Shown: positions 1-8,910, counted from the stretch's first letter. The stretch is 59,308 nt of DNA from Acidobacteriota bacterium (GCA_019247495.1 JAFAOU010000068.1:1-59308); one strand, 5' to 3'. Notes: generated from the sequence alone by a model not told the origin. A program made the numbers and translations.

Positions 1-40
1 AACGCCTTATCTGCGTTCCTCTGCGTCATCTGCGGATCGG
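1..40. repeat. Degenerate CTGCGT short repeat
   Basis: The first 40 bases contain three spaced copies of TCTGCG (TCTGCGTTCC, TCTGCGTCA, TCTGCGG), immediately downstream of the glycosyltransferase stop. It resembles the 8-9-mer GACGCAGA-type repeats scattered in many high-GC genomes. The left side is cut by the window edge, so its full size is unknown. Confidence 0.4.
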
Positions 41-41
41 T

Positions 42-833
42 CTATGTTTCGATTGGATGGCGGTCGCCGGCGAGGTCGGCCGCTTCCCGTTTTTCGCGGA
101 CGACGCGCTGCACTTCCTCGTGCGACACCCGCTCGCGCATCTCCGGATAGAGCTTCACCAACTCGCGGAAGATTTTGAAGATCACGCCGGGCGATGAGAG
201 ATGCGACTCGCCGCGGATGCGCGGGAAGTAATCGAGGCCGATCTGCTGGATCGAAAAGCCACGGTTCTTCGCCTTGACGATCAGCTCCGCGTCGATGAGC
301 GAGCCTTCCGACTTCAGCTCCACCGCATCGATGACCTCGCGCTTCATCAGCTTGAACGAGAAGTTGATGTCGCGGTGCGGCCAGCCGAACAGCACGCCGA
401 TCAGACCGTTGTAGATGTACGAATAGAGGGTCCGCTTCGCGCCTTCCATCGTGCGGTCGTGCCGATAGCCGGCGATGAGGTCTGCGCCCGTCACAGCCAT
501 CGCGCGCATGGCGCGGCCGAGGGCGTCGGGATCGAAGGGAAGATCAGCGTCCATGTAGAGGACGAGGTCCTTCGTGGCGGCGGCGAAACCGGTCTTGAGC
601 GAGCCGCCGAGCTTGCGGTTGTGCTCATGACGGATCATCCGGATGCGTGGATTCTCGGCCGCGCGGCAGGCCACGAGAAACGGCGAACGATCGGTGGACG
701 CGTCGTCGACGATGATGATTTCGTAGTCGTCCGTGTACTTCGTGCACGCCTCGACGGCCGCAGTCACGGCATGCTCAATGTTCAACTCCTCGTTGAACAT
801 AGGGATCACCAGCGATACGGACGGAGTGGACAC
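42..833 (-). CDS. Family 2 glycosyltransferase (polyprenyl-phosphate sugar synthase type)
   Basis: A 263-residue GT2 enzyme expected to transfer an activated sugar to polyprenyl phosphate or a similar acceptor at the cytoplasmic face of the membrane. The GT-A core is clear: SLVIPMFNEE near residue 7, DDASTD near 43, and the metal-binding DAD in YMDADLPFD near 95. No membrane helices follow the catalytic domain, unlike ArnC/GtrB types, so it is closer to the soluble DPM1-like group. The GTG start at 833 gives a normal N-terminus. The next gene upstream on the same strand is an ArnT-like integral membrane transferase that would use the lipid-linked sugar this enzyme makes, so the pair probably works together. 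Donor sugar and acceptor are unknown. Confidence 0.85.
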   Translation of the reverse strand: MSTPSVSLVIPMFNEELNIEHAVTAAVEACTKYTDDYEIIIVDDASTDRSPFLVACRAAENPRIRMIRHEHNRKLGGSLKTGFAAATKDLVLYMDADLPFDPDALGRAMRAMAVTGADLIAGYRHDRTMEGAKRTLYSYIYNGLIGVLFGWPHRDINFSFKLMKREVIDAVELKSEGSLIDAELIVKAKNRGFSIQQIGLDYFPRIRGESHLSSPGVIFKIFRELVKLYPEMRERVSHEEVQRVVREKREAADLAGDRHPIET

Positions 834-858
834 TCGCCGCGAATGATAACCCTTCAGC

Positions 859-2655
859 CTACTGGCTGACGACGCTCGTCAACTGCACTGCGAGCGTGCG
901 CGGGTCGGCGTTGTGGAGCAGCGCGCCGGGCGAAAACGAATGCGCGGAACGGAAGCGGATATCGATCAGCGGCTCGGGCGGCAAGGGCACATTCGCGATC
1001 ACTGGCTCCTTTCCGACATTCACGACGGCAACATTGCGTGCGTTGATCGAAATCTGCACCGCGTTCGTTTCGAACGGAACATCGCTCGAGAAACGCAGCG
1101 TCAGCGCGGCCTCGCTGCCGTGCGCGCGCGGCAGGCGGATCGTCGCGTCCGGACCGAGCCAGCGCCACTCATCGCCGCCTGCAGTCCACTCGATCGGATA
1201 AACACCGCGAACCGGCAGATAGCGTTCGCGCGGTGGCTTCGGAACGATGGACACGGTCCGATACAGCTCGCGCGTCAGCTTCTCGTATGCATCGCTTGCC
1301 GGCCAGGTGAAAACCTGCGCGCCGTTTGCGCTCGAAGCGCCATTTGCGATGAGGTAGAGCGGAACGTCGGGACGGTCGTAGAACTCGGCGACCGCCTTCT
1401 CGATCGGCACGACGCGAAATCGCGACAGCAGATACTCCGCATGCGGCTTGAGTGAAACGTCGTAGGCGATGACGCTGTTCGGCGAAAGATTCGCATTCAC
1501 GAATGCTGCTGCGGCGGCGGGCGGCGAGGCGACTTTCGTCCGCGCGCCGGCCAGCGGCCAGACGTAGGCGAGCGTGGCGATCGCAAAAATCGCCGTGACG
1601 ATCGCCGGCGTGGCTTCGACCTTCACGCTGCGTTTGACGACGTCAAGGCCAAGCACCGCCAGCAGTGCGATCGGGATCATGACCGGCAGGCTGTAGCGCG
1701 CCGCGTCGGCCGGATCCATCCAGCCGAGCTCGAATACGAGTTGCACGATTGTGAAGACCACCAACGGCCAGAGCGTCGAGCGAAACTTGTCGCGGCGCAG
1801 CAGGCGCACGAATGCAGCGACGCCGAGGAAAACGGAGGCGAAGAGCGGCAGTGTGACGTACTTCGTCCCCCACGGATGGAAGAGGAAGCGCACCGCAAGT
1901 TGCGCCATCGACTTGCCGCCGCGCGAGACAGACGCGTCGTGCGCGGCCACGTAGGCGGCCTGTTTTGTTTCGTACAGCCGCGTCGCTTCGAAACCGCCGG
2001 CCGCGTCGACGAGCGGCAGGAACCACATCGCCGAAAACAGTCCGAACGCGATCACGCACGCCGCCCGCTGCCGCATCGTGCGCATCTGCAGCAACGCGAT
2101 GAGCAGCATCGGCGCGATCGGAACGAGAAGTTGCGGGCGCGTCCCGATTGCCGCCGAGGTCCAGATGCCGATGGCGATGGCGTTGCGATCGTGTTCGGCA
2201 TCGTGCGGGCTGCTGATCGCGAATAGCGCTAATCCGAGGAACATCATGGCCGGCCCGTCGGAAAGCGCGAGCGTGCCGTGCACCAGCATCGACGCTGAGA
2301 AGTAGTAAATCAGCGCGGCGCAGATGGCGAGATTGGGATTGTCGAGCCAATTGCGAAAGGCGCGGGCGATGGCCACGAATCCGATCGGCGCGGCGATGAT
2401 GCTGAAGACAACGAGCGCTCGCCAGGGATCGTGGACGAACCCCGCAAATACTTTCCCGATCAGCACCAGCAGCGGAAATCCCGGCGGATGCGGGTGATAC
2501 CGCGACGGATCGAACCTCCTCACCGCCTCGGCGAACAAAAACTCGTCGTTCTCCCACGGCGTGCGCGGCGCGGTGAGGATGCGCGAGACCAGCACGAGCG
2601 CTGCGCCGAGCGCCTCGCGCCACCACCCCCGTACAATCGTTTGTGTGGGATTCAT
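859..2655 (-). CDS. ArnT/PMT-like integral membrane glycosyltransferase (GT39/GT83 superfamily)
   Basis: A 598-residue protein with a PMT_2-type N-terminal half of many hydrophobic helices and a C-terminal soluble region of about 170 residues. The acidic motif ENDEFLFAEAV near residue 30, in the first external loop, corresponds to the catalytic DE region of this superfamily, followed by HPPGFPLL. Such enzymes move a sugar from a polyprenyl-phosphate carrier to a lipid or protein outside the inner membrane. The ATG at 2655 (MNPTQTIV) is preferred over a frame open to 2793, whose N-terminal 46 residues are arginine-rich and read over the divergent methyltransferase gene. The gap to the GT2 gene is 25 nt, so the two are probably co-transcribed. 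The acceptor cannot be deduced. Confidence 0.8.
   Translation of the reverse strand: MNPTQTIVRGWWREALGAALVLVSRILTAPRTPWENDEFLFAEAVRRFDPSRYHPHPPGFPLLVLIGKVFAGFVHDPWRALVVFSIIAAPIGFVAIARAFRNWLDNPNLAICAALIYYFSASMLVHGTLALSDGPAMMFLGLALFAISSPHDAEHDRNAIAIGIWTSAAIGTRPQLLVPIAPMLLIALLQMRTMRQRAACVIAFGLFSAMWFLPLVDAAGGFEATRLYETKQAAYVAAHDASVSRGGKSMAQLAVRFLFHPWGTKYVTLPLFASVFLGVAAFVRLLRRDKFRSTLWPLVVFTIVQLVFELGWMDPADAARYSLPVMIPIALLAVLGLDVVKRSVKVEATPAIVTAIFAIATLAYVWPLAGARTKVASPPAAAAAFVNANLSPNSVIAYDVSLKPHAEYLLSRFRVVPIEKAVAEFYDRPDVPLYLIANGASSANGAQVFTWPASDAYEKLTRELYRTVSIVPKPPRERYLPVRGVYPIEWTAGGDEWRWLGPDATIRLPRAHGSEAALTLRFSSDVPFETNAVQISINARNVAVVNVGKEPVIANVPLPPEPLIDIRFRSAHSFSPGALLHNADPRTLAVQLTSVVSQ
2632..2637 (+). 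promoter_or_regulatory. -10-like hexamer for a leaderless transcript
   Basis: TACAAT is followed by exactly 7 nt and then the GTG at 2645. No Shine-Dalgarno precedes that GTG, so transcription would begin at or next to the start codon. The same spacing recurs before several genes in this window. Confidence 0.5.
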
Positions 2656-3262
2656 CCGCGCGTTAATCGTACTGCACCGCGTTTTTCGCAAACGCGCGCC
2701 GCGCGACCGCATCCACATCCTGCTCCGCTTCCTGACGTCGCCGATGTTGCGCGTGCTTCGCGAGGTGCCGCGGAATGCACCGCTGCTCGACATCGGCGCA
2801 GGTCATGGCCTCTTCGCGGTGCTCGCTCGCGGACGGCGCGTCGTAGCGGTCGAGCCGGATGCGCGCAAGGTGCGCCGCCTCGACGGCATCGAGTTCGTAA
2901 TCGGATTCGACGACGTCATCACCGGCACCTTCGACGCGATCTCGATCATCGACGTCCTCTATAAGATCCCGCTCGACCAATGGGACGCGCTGCTCATGCG
3001 CTGCCGGTCGCGTCTCGCGGCCAACGGCATCCTGATCATCAAAGAACAGGACCCAACCGCGCGATTCAAAAACGCGTGGAACGCAATTCAGGAGCGCGGC
3101 GCGACTGCGCTCGGGCTCACGCTAGGCGAATCATTCACGTACGAAGCGCCCGCCGAGTTCCTCGCGCGCCTGAAACGCCTAGGCTTCGAAAACGTGCAAT
3201 CGAAGCGCATCGACTTCGCCTACCCGCACCCGCACGTGATGTACACCGCGCGAAAAACGTAG
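2645..3262 (+). CDS. Class I SAM-dependent methyltransferase
   Basis: About 205 residues. The glycine-rich SAM motif LLDIGAGHGLFA lies near residues 46-57, followed by VVAVEPDARKVRRL (acidic ribose-binding residue) and IDVLYKIPLDQWDALL as motif IV; the C-terminal sheet ends at MYTARKT. Substrate unknown; it resembles small-molecule or lipid methyltransferases. The frame is open back to 2561, but the GTG at 2645 fits a TACAAT 7 nt upstream and avoids most overlap with the divergent glycosyltransferase. The two genes still share 11 bp (2645-2655), so their 5' ends overlap head to head and their expression may interfere. An alternative ATG at 2744 would leave little sequence before the SAM fold. 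Confidence 0.75.
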   Translation: MGFIRALIVLHRVFRKRAPRDRIHILLRFLTSPMLRVLREVPRNAPLLDIGAGHGLFAVLARGRRVVAVEPDARKVRRLDGIEFVIGFDDVITGTFDAISIIDVLYKIPLDQWDALLMRCRSRLAANGILIIKEQDPTARFKNAWNAIQERGATALGLTLGESFTYEAPAEFLARLKRLGFENVQSKRIDFAYPHPHVMYTARKT

Positions 3263-3361
3263 CGCCGCCGGCTCGGCGGCTGGACCGCCAGCGGCTCGCT
3301 GGCGCGTACCGCCTCGCCGCCGAGCCGGCGGCGATCCAGCCGGCGGGCCGCCGGCGCTACG
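3259..3361. repeat. REPIN-like pair of GTAG-headed palindromes
   Basis: This 100-bp GC-rich element begins GTAGCGCCG and ends CGGCGCTAC. The outer ~26 nt form an imperfect inverted repeat, and inner palindromes such as CGCCAGCGgctCGCTGGCG lie between. Its right arm (tCCAGCCGGCG.GCCGCCGGCGCTAC) recurs at 51971-51998. A GTAG head plus imperfect palindrome is the layout of REP sequences mobilised by RAYT transposases; no RAYT gene is in the window. Confidence 0.65.
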
Positions 3362-3416
3362 AGCACGCTGCGATATCATCGCCTCCCTAAAATCGCAGCA
3401 CCGAAGGAGCCTCACC

Positions 3417-4649
3417 GTGCCCAGCTTTCCCGGCGTTGACTACATGGATATCGATTCGCTCTTCTCCGAGGAAGAGCTGATGGTGCGTCAGACCGTGCGC
3501 GATTTTGTCGATGAGGAAGTCATCCCCATCATCGAAGAAGCGAATCGCAAGGAAGAGATGCCGATGCACCTCATCCCGAAGATGGCGGAGATGGGTCTCT
3601 TCGGCGCGACGATCAAGGAGTACGACCTTCCCGGCCTCAACCAGGTCGCGTACGGTCTGATCATGCAGGAGCTGGAGCGCGGCGATTCCGGGCTGCGTTC
3701 GTTCGCGTCGGTGCAGTCGGGACTGGTGATGTATCCGATTTACACCTACGGCTCCAAGGAACAGCGCGATTACTGGATTCCGAAGCTCGCCGCCGGCCAA
3801 AAAATCGGCTGCTTCGGATTGACCGAGCCCGACTTCGGCTCCAATCCCGGCGGCATGCGCACCTATGCGCGCAAGGACGGCGACTCCTGGGTCCTCAACG
3901 GCGCAAAGGCGTGGATCACGAACGGCTCCATCGCCGACGTGGCCGTGGTCTGGGCCAAGCACGACGGCGTCGTCCGCGGCTTCCTCGTCGAGAAGGACAC
4001 GCCGGGCTTCAGCACCGCGTACCACATGGGCAAGTTCTCGCTGCGCGCGTCCGTGACCTCGCAGCTCTTTTTCGAAGACTGCCGCATCCCGGCCGAGAAC
4101 GTGCTGCCCGAAACGAACGGCATCAAGTACCCGCTCGGCTGCCTGACCCAGGCGCGCTACGGAATCGCCTGGGGCGCCCTCGGCGCGGCGATGTCCGTCT
4201 ACGAAACGGCGCGGACGTATGCGAAATCACGCATCCAGTTCGGCGGCCAGCCGATCGCGTCCCACCAACTCGTGCAAAACAAACTCGCCTGGATGATCAC
4301 CGAGATCACGAAGGGCCAACTGCTCGCGCTGCAGATGGGAAGGCTCAAAGATCAGGGCAAACTGAAACCGCATCACGTCTCGATGGGCAAGATGAACAAC
4401 GTCAACATCGCTCTCGAGTCCGCCCGCTCCGCCCGCGACATCCTCGGCGCGAATGGCATCAGCGACGAGTACCCGGTCATCCGCCACATGCTCAACCTCG
4501 AGTCGGTGAAGACGTACGAGGGCACGCACGACATCCACAACCTCGTCATCGGCGAAGCCGTCACCGGGATCCCCGCCTACAACCCGCCGATGTCGGCCAA
4601 GGACGAGCGCGAAGCGACGGCAAGGCGCGAGGCGGAAGCGGCGAAGTAA
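3417..4649 (+). CDS. Acyl-CoA dehydrogenase, glutaryl-CoA dehydrogenase type
   Basis: A 410-residue FAD flavoprotein. The FAD/substrate signature LTEPDFGSNPGGMRT lies near residue 142, WVLNGAKAWITNG near 160, and the catalytic glutamate in KTYEGTHDIHNLVIG near 370. That glutamate position, GTHDIH and the length match glutaryl-CoA dehydrogenase, which oxidises and decarboxylates glutaryl-CoA to crotonyl-CoA in lysine and tryptophan breakdown. Some relatives with this motif act on other acyl-CoAs, so the substrate is inferred. The GTG start at 3417 is supported by GAAGGAG at 3403-3409, 7 nt upstream. No electron-transfer flavoprotein or other degradation gene is adjacent. Confidence 0.85.
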   Translation: MPSFPGVDYMDIDSLFSEEELMVRQTVRDFVDEEVIPIIEEANRKEEMPMHLIPKMAEMGLFGATIKEYDLPGLNQVAYGLIMQELERGDSGLRSFASVQSGLVMYPIYTYGSKEQRDYWIPKLAAGQKIGCFGLTEPDFGSNPGGMRTYARKDGDSWVLNGAKAWITNGSIADVAVVWAKHDGVVRGFLVEKDTPGFSTAYHMGKFSLRASVTSQLFFEDCRIPAENVLPETNGIKYPLGCLTQARYGIAWGALGAAMSVYETARTYAKSRIQFGGQPIASHQLVQNKLAWMITEITKGQLLALQMGRLKDQGKLKPHHVSMGKMNNVNIALESARSARDILGANGISDEYPVIRHMLNLESVKTYEGTHDIHNLVIGEAVTGIPAYNPPMSAKDEREATARREAEAAK

Positions 4650-4662
4650 GGGCCACGTGATG

Positions 4663-4668
4663 TATATT
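4663..4668 (+). promoter_or_regulatory. -10-like hexamer for the toxin-antitoxin pair
   Basis: TATATT lies exactly 7 nt before the ATG at 4676 with no ribosome binding site between, fitting a leaderless transcript. It sits 13 nt after the dehydrogenase stop, so the pair can have its own promoter. Confidence 0.5.
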
Positions 4669-4675
4669 GCGATGT

Positions 4676-4966
4676 ATGAAACCGCGAACGATGGTTCGGA
4701 AGCAGGTCTACATCGAGCCGCGCCATGACCGGATGCTGAAGCGCCGCGCGAAACAACAAGGCGTGACGGAGGCGGAGATCATTCGTGAGGCGCTCGACCA
4801 CGTTGACGCGCCCGTCGTACGTCGCCGGCATGTGGATCCCGACGCCGTCCGCGAGGCGGTCGCGTTCATGCGTTCCTTGTCCGCTCGCCCGCAACAGCCG
4901 AAAGGCCGCGCGTTGACGAGAGAGTCGCTGTACGAAGATCGAATTGGCCGATGGACCAAGTCCTGA
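4676..4966 (+). CDS. Ribbon-helix-helix antitoxin-like protein
   Basis: A 96-residue basic protein with a CopG/ribbon-helix-helix N-terminal half: a short strand (RKQVYIEPRHDRML) followed by two helices (KRRAKQQGVTEAEIIREALDHVD). This fold binds operator DNA as a dimer and usually autoregulates the operon. The C-terminal half would be the toxin-binding segment. The last 16 bp overlap the PIN-domain gene, typical of translationally coupled antitoxin-toxin pairs. ATG at 4676 is chosen because TATATT lies 7 nt upstream; a TTG at 4667 falls inside that hexamer. Confidence 0.75.
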   Translation: MKPRTMVRKQVYIEPRHDRMLKRRAKQQGVTEAEIIREALDHVDAPVVRRRHVDPDAVREAVAFMRSLSARPQQPKGRALTRESLYEDRIGRWTKS

Positions 4967-5397
4967 TCGATACAAACATCCTCATCTACGCGCACCAGCC
5001 ATCGGAAACGCTCAAGTATGAACGAGCGTTGCGGACCGTGGAGAGCCTTGGGGCGAATGGCGTCGGATGCATCAGCGCCCAAATCCTCGCCGAATTCCTT
5101 TCCGCCACGATGCGTGGCCGCCACCCCATCCTGCCCGTTCACGATGCGCTTCACCAAGCCACAGTGCTCGCCAACGTCTTTCGAGTTCTCGACCTGACGG
5201 CACTAATCGTTCTGGAAGCGGCGCGTGGCGTTCGCGAGCATCAGCTCAGTTACTTCGACGCTCAGATCTGGGCCACTGCACGCCTCAACCAGGTTCCGGT
5301 AATTTTCACAGAGGATTTCATCGACGGACGCCGCGTCGAAGGCGTGCAGTTCCTCAATCCGCTCGTCGCAACGTTCGACTTGGCGAAATGGTCCTAA
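4951..5397 (+). CDS. PIN-domain ribonuclease toxin (VapC-like)
   Basis: A 148-residue PIN domain. The acidic metal-binding set is visible: D7 in LIDTNILIYAH, E in ILAEFLSATM, D in LSYFDAQIWATA, and E/D in FTEDFIDG near the C-terminus. These proteins are Mg-dependent endoribonucleases that cut tRNA or rRNA when freed from their antitoxin. It overlaps the upstream ribbon-helix-helix gene by 16 bp, so VapBC type II is the natural reading. The RNA target is unknown. A strong hairpin follows 13 nt after the stop. Confidence 0.85.
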   Translation: MDQVLIDTNILIYAHQPSETLKYERALRTVESLGANGVGCISAQILAEFLSATMRGRHPILPVHDALHQATVLANVFRVLDLTALIVLEAARGVREHQLSYFDAQIWATARLNQVPVIFTEDFIDGRRVEGVQFLNPLVATFDLAKWS

Positions 5398-5410
5398 CCG
5401 TTATCGCCAT

Positions 5411-5440
5411 GCAGAGCGGCGGCAAGCGCCGCCGCCCTGC
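5411..5440. terminator. Hairpin between convergent genes (possible bidirectional terminator or REP unit)
   Basis: GCAG-a-GCGGCGGC, loop AAGC, GCCGCCGC-c-CTGC: a 12-bp stem with one mismatch. It lies 13 nt after the PIN toxin stop and 9 nt before the end of the convergent secreted-protein gene. There is no T-tract. A close relative sits beside the second PIN gene at 44326-44351. Confidence 0.5.
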
Positions 5441-5449
5441 GTCGGGTGA

Positions 5450-6208
5450 TTACGGTTTGTACTCCGCTGCGGCGATGAATCGCCCATCGTTCGTAGCATT
5501 GTCGACGACGACGGCGTAACAGACGGCTGAGTCGGTCGGATCGAACTGGACGTTGCCGTTGCTGACGATCGAGTTCACACCCGTTTGACGCCAGCCGTTC
5601 GCGGCGAGGTTGATCGTGACGGTGCCGATGGTCTGCGTGCCAGTGTTGTCGAGGATGGTGGCCTTCACGCTGTTGGCGGCGCCCGACTGGTCGAAGCAGC
5701 CGATGTTCGTGCGCGTGTTGGAATCGACGGTGATTCCGGGCGCGAATGAGCGCGAGCTGGAGCCAGCGAATTCGAGGACCGGGATCGGCGTCGAATAACG
5801 CGTACCCGCCGTCCGCACCTCGGTATTCACGATGAAGCGATTGTTGCGCGTGCCGCCGGAGGTGTCGGGACTGCTGAACGTCACCGCACCGGCGCCGGTG
5901 AATCCATTGAAGACGGCATCGAGGAAGTTGTTGTATGTCTTCAGTTCGCCGGCGGCGAGCGGAATCAGAGCCGTGCGCTTCGTACCGTTCGCATCATAGA
6001 GCGCCGCCGTGACTGAAAATGCTGACGATGTCGGATTATAGATCGCCACATACGACTGGAAATTGCCGCCGATGCCGGCAATATTGGCCACGACCGGCAC
6101 CGTCTGAAAATCGGAGGCGAAGGCCAGATTGCGCGTGTGCTGCTGTGCGAAGGCGGACGTCGTAATCATCGCCGCAACTGTAAGAACCATGAGCGAAATG
6201 CGTCTCAT
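5450..6208 (-). CDS. Secreted hypothetical protein
   Basis: A 252-residue protein with a clear Sec signal peptide (MRRISLMVLTVAAMITTSAFAQQ, cleavage after AFA). The mature part is rich in beta-strand, Gly, Asn and Thr, with segments such as YVAIYNPTSSAFSVTAALYDANG that resemble small repeated beta-sandwich modules of secreted proteins. A single cysteine pair (IGCFDQ and SAVCYAV) could form a disulfide. AGGAG precedes the ATG by a normal distance. The same-strand gene upstream encodes a DUF4331 protein 31 nt away, so the two may be co-transcribed. No function is recognised. Confidence 0.7.
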   Translation of the reverse strand: MRRISLMVLTVAAMITTSAFAQQHTRNLAFASDFQTVPVVANIAGIGGNFQSYVAIYNPTSSAFSVTAALYDANGTKRTALIPLAAGELKTYNNFLDAVFNGFTGAGAVTFSSPDTSGGTRNNRFIVNTEVRTAGTRYSTPIPVLEFAGSSSRSFAPGITVDSNTRTNIGCFDQSGAANSVKATILDNTGTQTIGTVTINLAANGWRQTGVNSIVSNGNVQFDPTDSAVCYAVVVDNATNDGRFIAAAEYKP

Positions 6209-6239
6209 GCTGTCAATCTCCTATTAGGTTCGTAATGCG

Positions 6240-7775
6240 TTATGGCTGCGGCTGAGTGGGATCGGGGATAACCGGCGTCGAGACGGCATTGGTGCCGCCA
6301 TGGCCCTGCAGCAATCCCTGATGCGGAGGCGCAAGGAAGGGGAAGCGGGGCAGGAAATCCTTGTCGTTCGTTTCCACGCCCTTCGCCAGACCCGCGCCAG
6401 GATCGCCAGCGACAATCAGGCTGATGAGCACTGTATTGACATTGACCTGATGCTTGTTCGGCGCCGTTCCGCCGCCGAGCCGCCGTCCATTGGGGAATTG
6501 CGAATCGATGGACGCATCGAGTGTGATGACATCGCCCGTAGAACCGTCCGCGACCGGAATCGGACGGCCGAGGTTGATGGCATTGATGATGTCGAGGCGA
6601 GGTCCCTTGAGCGTGGTGACCGCAGAGGCAGGAACGCCGAGCGCCTTGTAAATGCCGAGCGCCTCGGCATCGCGCACGAGAACGGGGAAAAGAATGTCGT
6701 TGCCAAAGCGGCTCACGTCCTTCATCGGATCGGTGTGCAGATACAACGTCTGGCGCTGCGTTCCCACCAAACCGGCGTTGAAGAGCGGCAGAGCATTACG
6801 GCCGACCTGGACGTAATTTCCGGTGCCGCGCAGGCCCGTCACGATATTGCTGCTATCGACGGTCTGCGTAGCCTGGCGGCTGATGCTGACCCATATGCGC
6901 AACAGGCTGTCCGTGGACGTCGCGTTGAGCGTGCCATTGTGAGGGATGCCGTTCGGAAAGAGATCCGCGGTCGGAACTTCGAGAGCGATCGATGAGACGT
7001 TGAAGCCGGTGAAAACGTCTTCAATGGGCGTATTGCGCGCGCCCTGGAGCCCGCCGAGATCGCCCTTGCCGAGGTTGACGAGGTCGAAGATACCCTTCTC
7101 GTCGAGCTGGTAAGGATCGTCGAAATCGCCGGCGATGATGCGCGCGCCGCCCGCGAGGGTCTGGATGAAACTGTCGATGAACGTCTGATCGAAAAGACCG
7201 CGCTCCCGGGTGGCCGGATCGCCGGAATCGTAACCTTTGAACGCGCCGAGGCCGTAGACGAGACGGTCGGTCTGCGGGCCGTGATTGTTGGGGAGAACTT
7301 TCAGATTCTCGCCGAGAACGACCGGATTGGGCTGGCCCGGCGCCAGCAGACGCGTCACCGTCATCGTCTCCGTGCCGCCTGTGAGCTGCCAGAGCAACTC
7401 ATTACCGCCGCCGACGGCGTCGGTCGGTCCGGGAGCGGGCGCGGGATTGAGCGTGTTCTTGAACTCGACGCGATAGACCGCCTCGTCCTTCAGGCTTGTT
7501 CCTTTGCCGATATGGAACTCATAACGGTATCCATTACAGGCGCGGAATCCCTGATTGCCCTGACCCGGCTCGTGGAGCGGGTTGTAGTCCATGATCAGGT
7601 AGAGCTTGTCGTGCGCACCGTTCGACACCCATGCGAATGTATCGGTGTTGTCTGCACACGGTTCATTGAGTATGGCCAGTGCCTCGCGATGACTGGAGGC
7701 GTAAATCTGAGGCCCGACAATGGTGAGCGCCATAAGAATGGCGCCGGCCACACGTACTACGGGGGAGAGTCTCAT
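6240..7775 (-). CDS. DUF4331 family secreted protein
   Basis: A 511-residue exported protein. After a signal peptide ending near IYA comes SSHREALAILNEPCADNTDTFAWVS, the hallmark N-terminus of DUF4331 (SSHREAP...AD.TD.Y/FAF). The family is secreted and of unknown function. Further family-like features are the late segment RRLGGGTAPNKHQVNVNT and the C-terminal FPFLAPPHQG. AAAGGAG lies 6 nt before the ATG at 7775. The neighbours on this strand (HupE-like and DUF4198 genes upstream, a secreted hypothetical downstream) suggest an envelope-related block, but the gap of 88 nt upstream leaves operon membership open. Confidence 0.8.
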   Translation of the reverse strand: MRLSPVVRVAGAILMALTIVGPQIYASSHREALAILNEPCADNTDTFAWVSNGAHDKLYLIMDYNPLHEPGQGNQGFRACNGYRYEFHIGKGTSLKDEAVYRVEFKNTLNPAPAPGPTDAVGGGNELLWQLTGGTETMTVTRLLAPGQPNPVVLGENLKVLPNNHGPQTDRLVYGLGAFKGYDSGDPATRERGLFDQTFIDSFIQTLAGGARIIAGDFDDPYQLDEKGIFDLVNLGKGDLGGLQGARNTPIEDVFTGFNVSSIALEVPTADLFPNGIPHNGTLNATSTDSLLRIWVSISRQATQTVDSSNIVTGLRGTGNYVQVGRNALPLFNAGLVGTQRQTLYLHTDPMKDVSRFGNDILFPVLVRDAEALGIYKALGVPASAVTTLKGPRLDIINAINLGRPIPVADGSTGDVITLDASIDSQFPNGRRLGGGTAPNKHQVNVNTVLISLIVAGDPGAGLAKGVETNDKDFLPRFPFLAPPHQGLLQGHGGTNAVSTPVIPDPTQPQP

Positions 7776-7863
7776 TGTTTCTCCTTTGTCCTTGCAGCGT
7801 TTCGACTGCGGTTGTTCGTTACAGTCGATCTACGGTGGGATCGTCGAAACGGTCGTACGATTT

Positions 7864-8910
7864 TCAGGATGGAAAAACCACGCGCTGAATGGACCAGTAG
7901 AGTCCGATTGCCGCGATGATTAGCGAGCCGGGGATGACGATGCGCTGCCGGTACCACGGCTTTCTGCGGAACGGCAGCCCGAACAGGAGGAACGCAACCA
8001 GGATTACGGTGAGTTGCCCACACTCGACTCCGGCATTGAACGACAGCAGTGCCGGGATGAACTCGGAACGCGGCAGGCCGATCTCCGTCAGGACGCCGGC
8101 GAATCCCATTCCGTGCAGCAGACCGAAACAGAACACCACCACCGGCCTCCACGCGTGCAGCTTCGACGTGAAGACATTTTCGACCGCGACATAGACGATC
8201 GACAGCGCAATGAGCGGCTCGACGATCCGCGGCGAAAGCGACACGACGCCGTACACCGTGAGTGCCAGCGTGATCGTGTGCGCGAGCGTAAACGCCGAGA
8301 CCTGCCAGAGCACCGGTTTCAAATCGACTGCCAGCAGAAAAATGCCGAGGACGAAGAGAACGTGGTCGAGGCCGCGCGGCAGGATGTGCGTGAATCCGAG
8401 GCGGAGATAGAGCGTCACGATCTGCCAGCGCGTAAGCGGCACGACGGCGCGGTCAAGCGGGAACGGCGTGCTGGTCTTGCCGCCGTCGATCCATTGCGTG
8501 ACCGCGTCGCTCTTCCCCTCGCTCTGCAGCTTGAGGACGAAGTAGCCCATGATCGCGTCGTCGGCGAACGTGAATCGCGAGACCGAGGGCGGCGTTCGCC
8601 CGGAGATCCGCAGCCGCGTCACATTCGGCTTTCCTTCGACGACAGCGGTCGCGACGTTTTCGTGCTCCGCCGGCCGCCCGTCGAATGCGATCACGGCAGA
8701 CTTCTCGATGCTGCGCAGAAAAACGTCTGGCGGAACCGCCATCCCCTTCGCCTGCAGCGGAAGATGCTCGCGATCGACGAGCAGGTCGACGATGTAGGTT
8801 CCGTCCTTTTGAAACGTCGCCTCGACCTGCACGAGGCCGAGCTCGTGCGCGAGCAGCGGCAGCGCCAACGCAGCAGCGAAACAAAGCGATGCGAGTACGC
8901 GCCGTCTCAC
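7864..8910 (-). CDS. HupE/UreJ-2 family membrane protein
   Basis: A 348-residue protein with signal peptide VRRRVLASLCFAAALALPLLAHE, a periplasmic beta-rich region of about 130 residues, then six to seven membrane helices. The family motif HILPRGLDHVLFVLGIFLLA near residue 170, with AFTLAHTITLALTVYG and FGLLHGMGFAGVL later, gives the conserved His/Asp/Gly residues of HupE/UreJ proteins, some of which are nickel or other metal permeases. A GTG at 8910 overlaps the upstream TGA as GTGA and places the signal peptide at the N-terminus; the longer frame open to 8952 would bury it. The 4-bp overlap with a DUF4198 gene suggests translational coupling. Substrate unknown. Confidence 0.8.
   Translation of the reverse strand: MRRRVLASLCFAAALALPLLAHELGLVQVEATFQKDGTYIVDLLVDREHLPLQAKGMAVPPDVFLRSIEKSAVIAFDGRPAEHENVATAVVEGKPNVTRLRISGRTPPSVSRFTFADDAIMGYFVLKLQSEGKSDAVTQWIDGGKTSTPFPLDRAVVPLTRWQIVTLYLRLGFTHILPRGLDHVLFVLGIFLLAVDLKPVLWQVSAFTLAHTITLALTVYGVVSLSPRIVEPLIALSIVYVAVENVFTSKLHAWRPVVVFCFGLLHGMGFAGVLTEIGLPRSEFIPALLSFNAGVECGQLTVILVAFLLFGLPFRRKPWYRQRIVIPGSLIIAAIGLYWSIQRVVFPS

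Noticed and set aside
2656..2793. N-terminal extension of the ArnT-like protein
   Set aside because: Arg-rich, no homology-like content, and antisense to the methyltransferase gene; ATG at 2655 precedes the first membrane helix.
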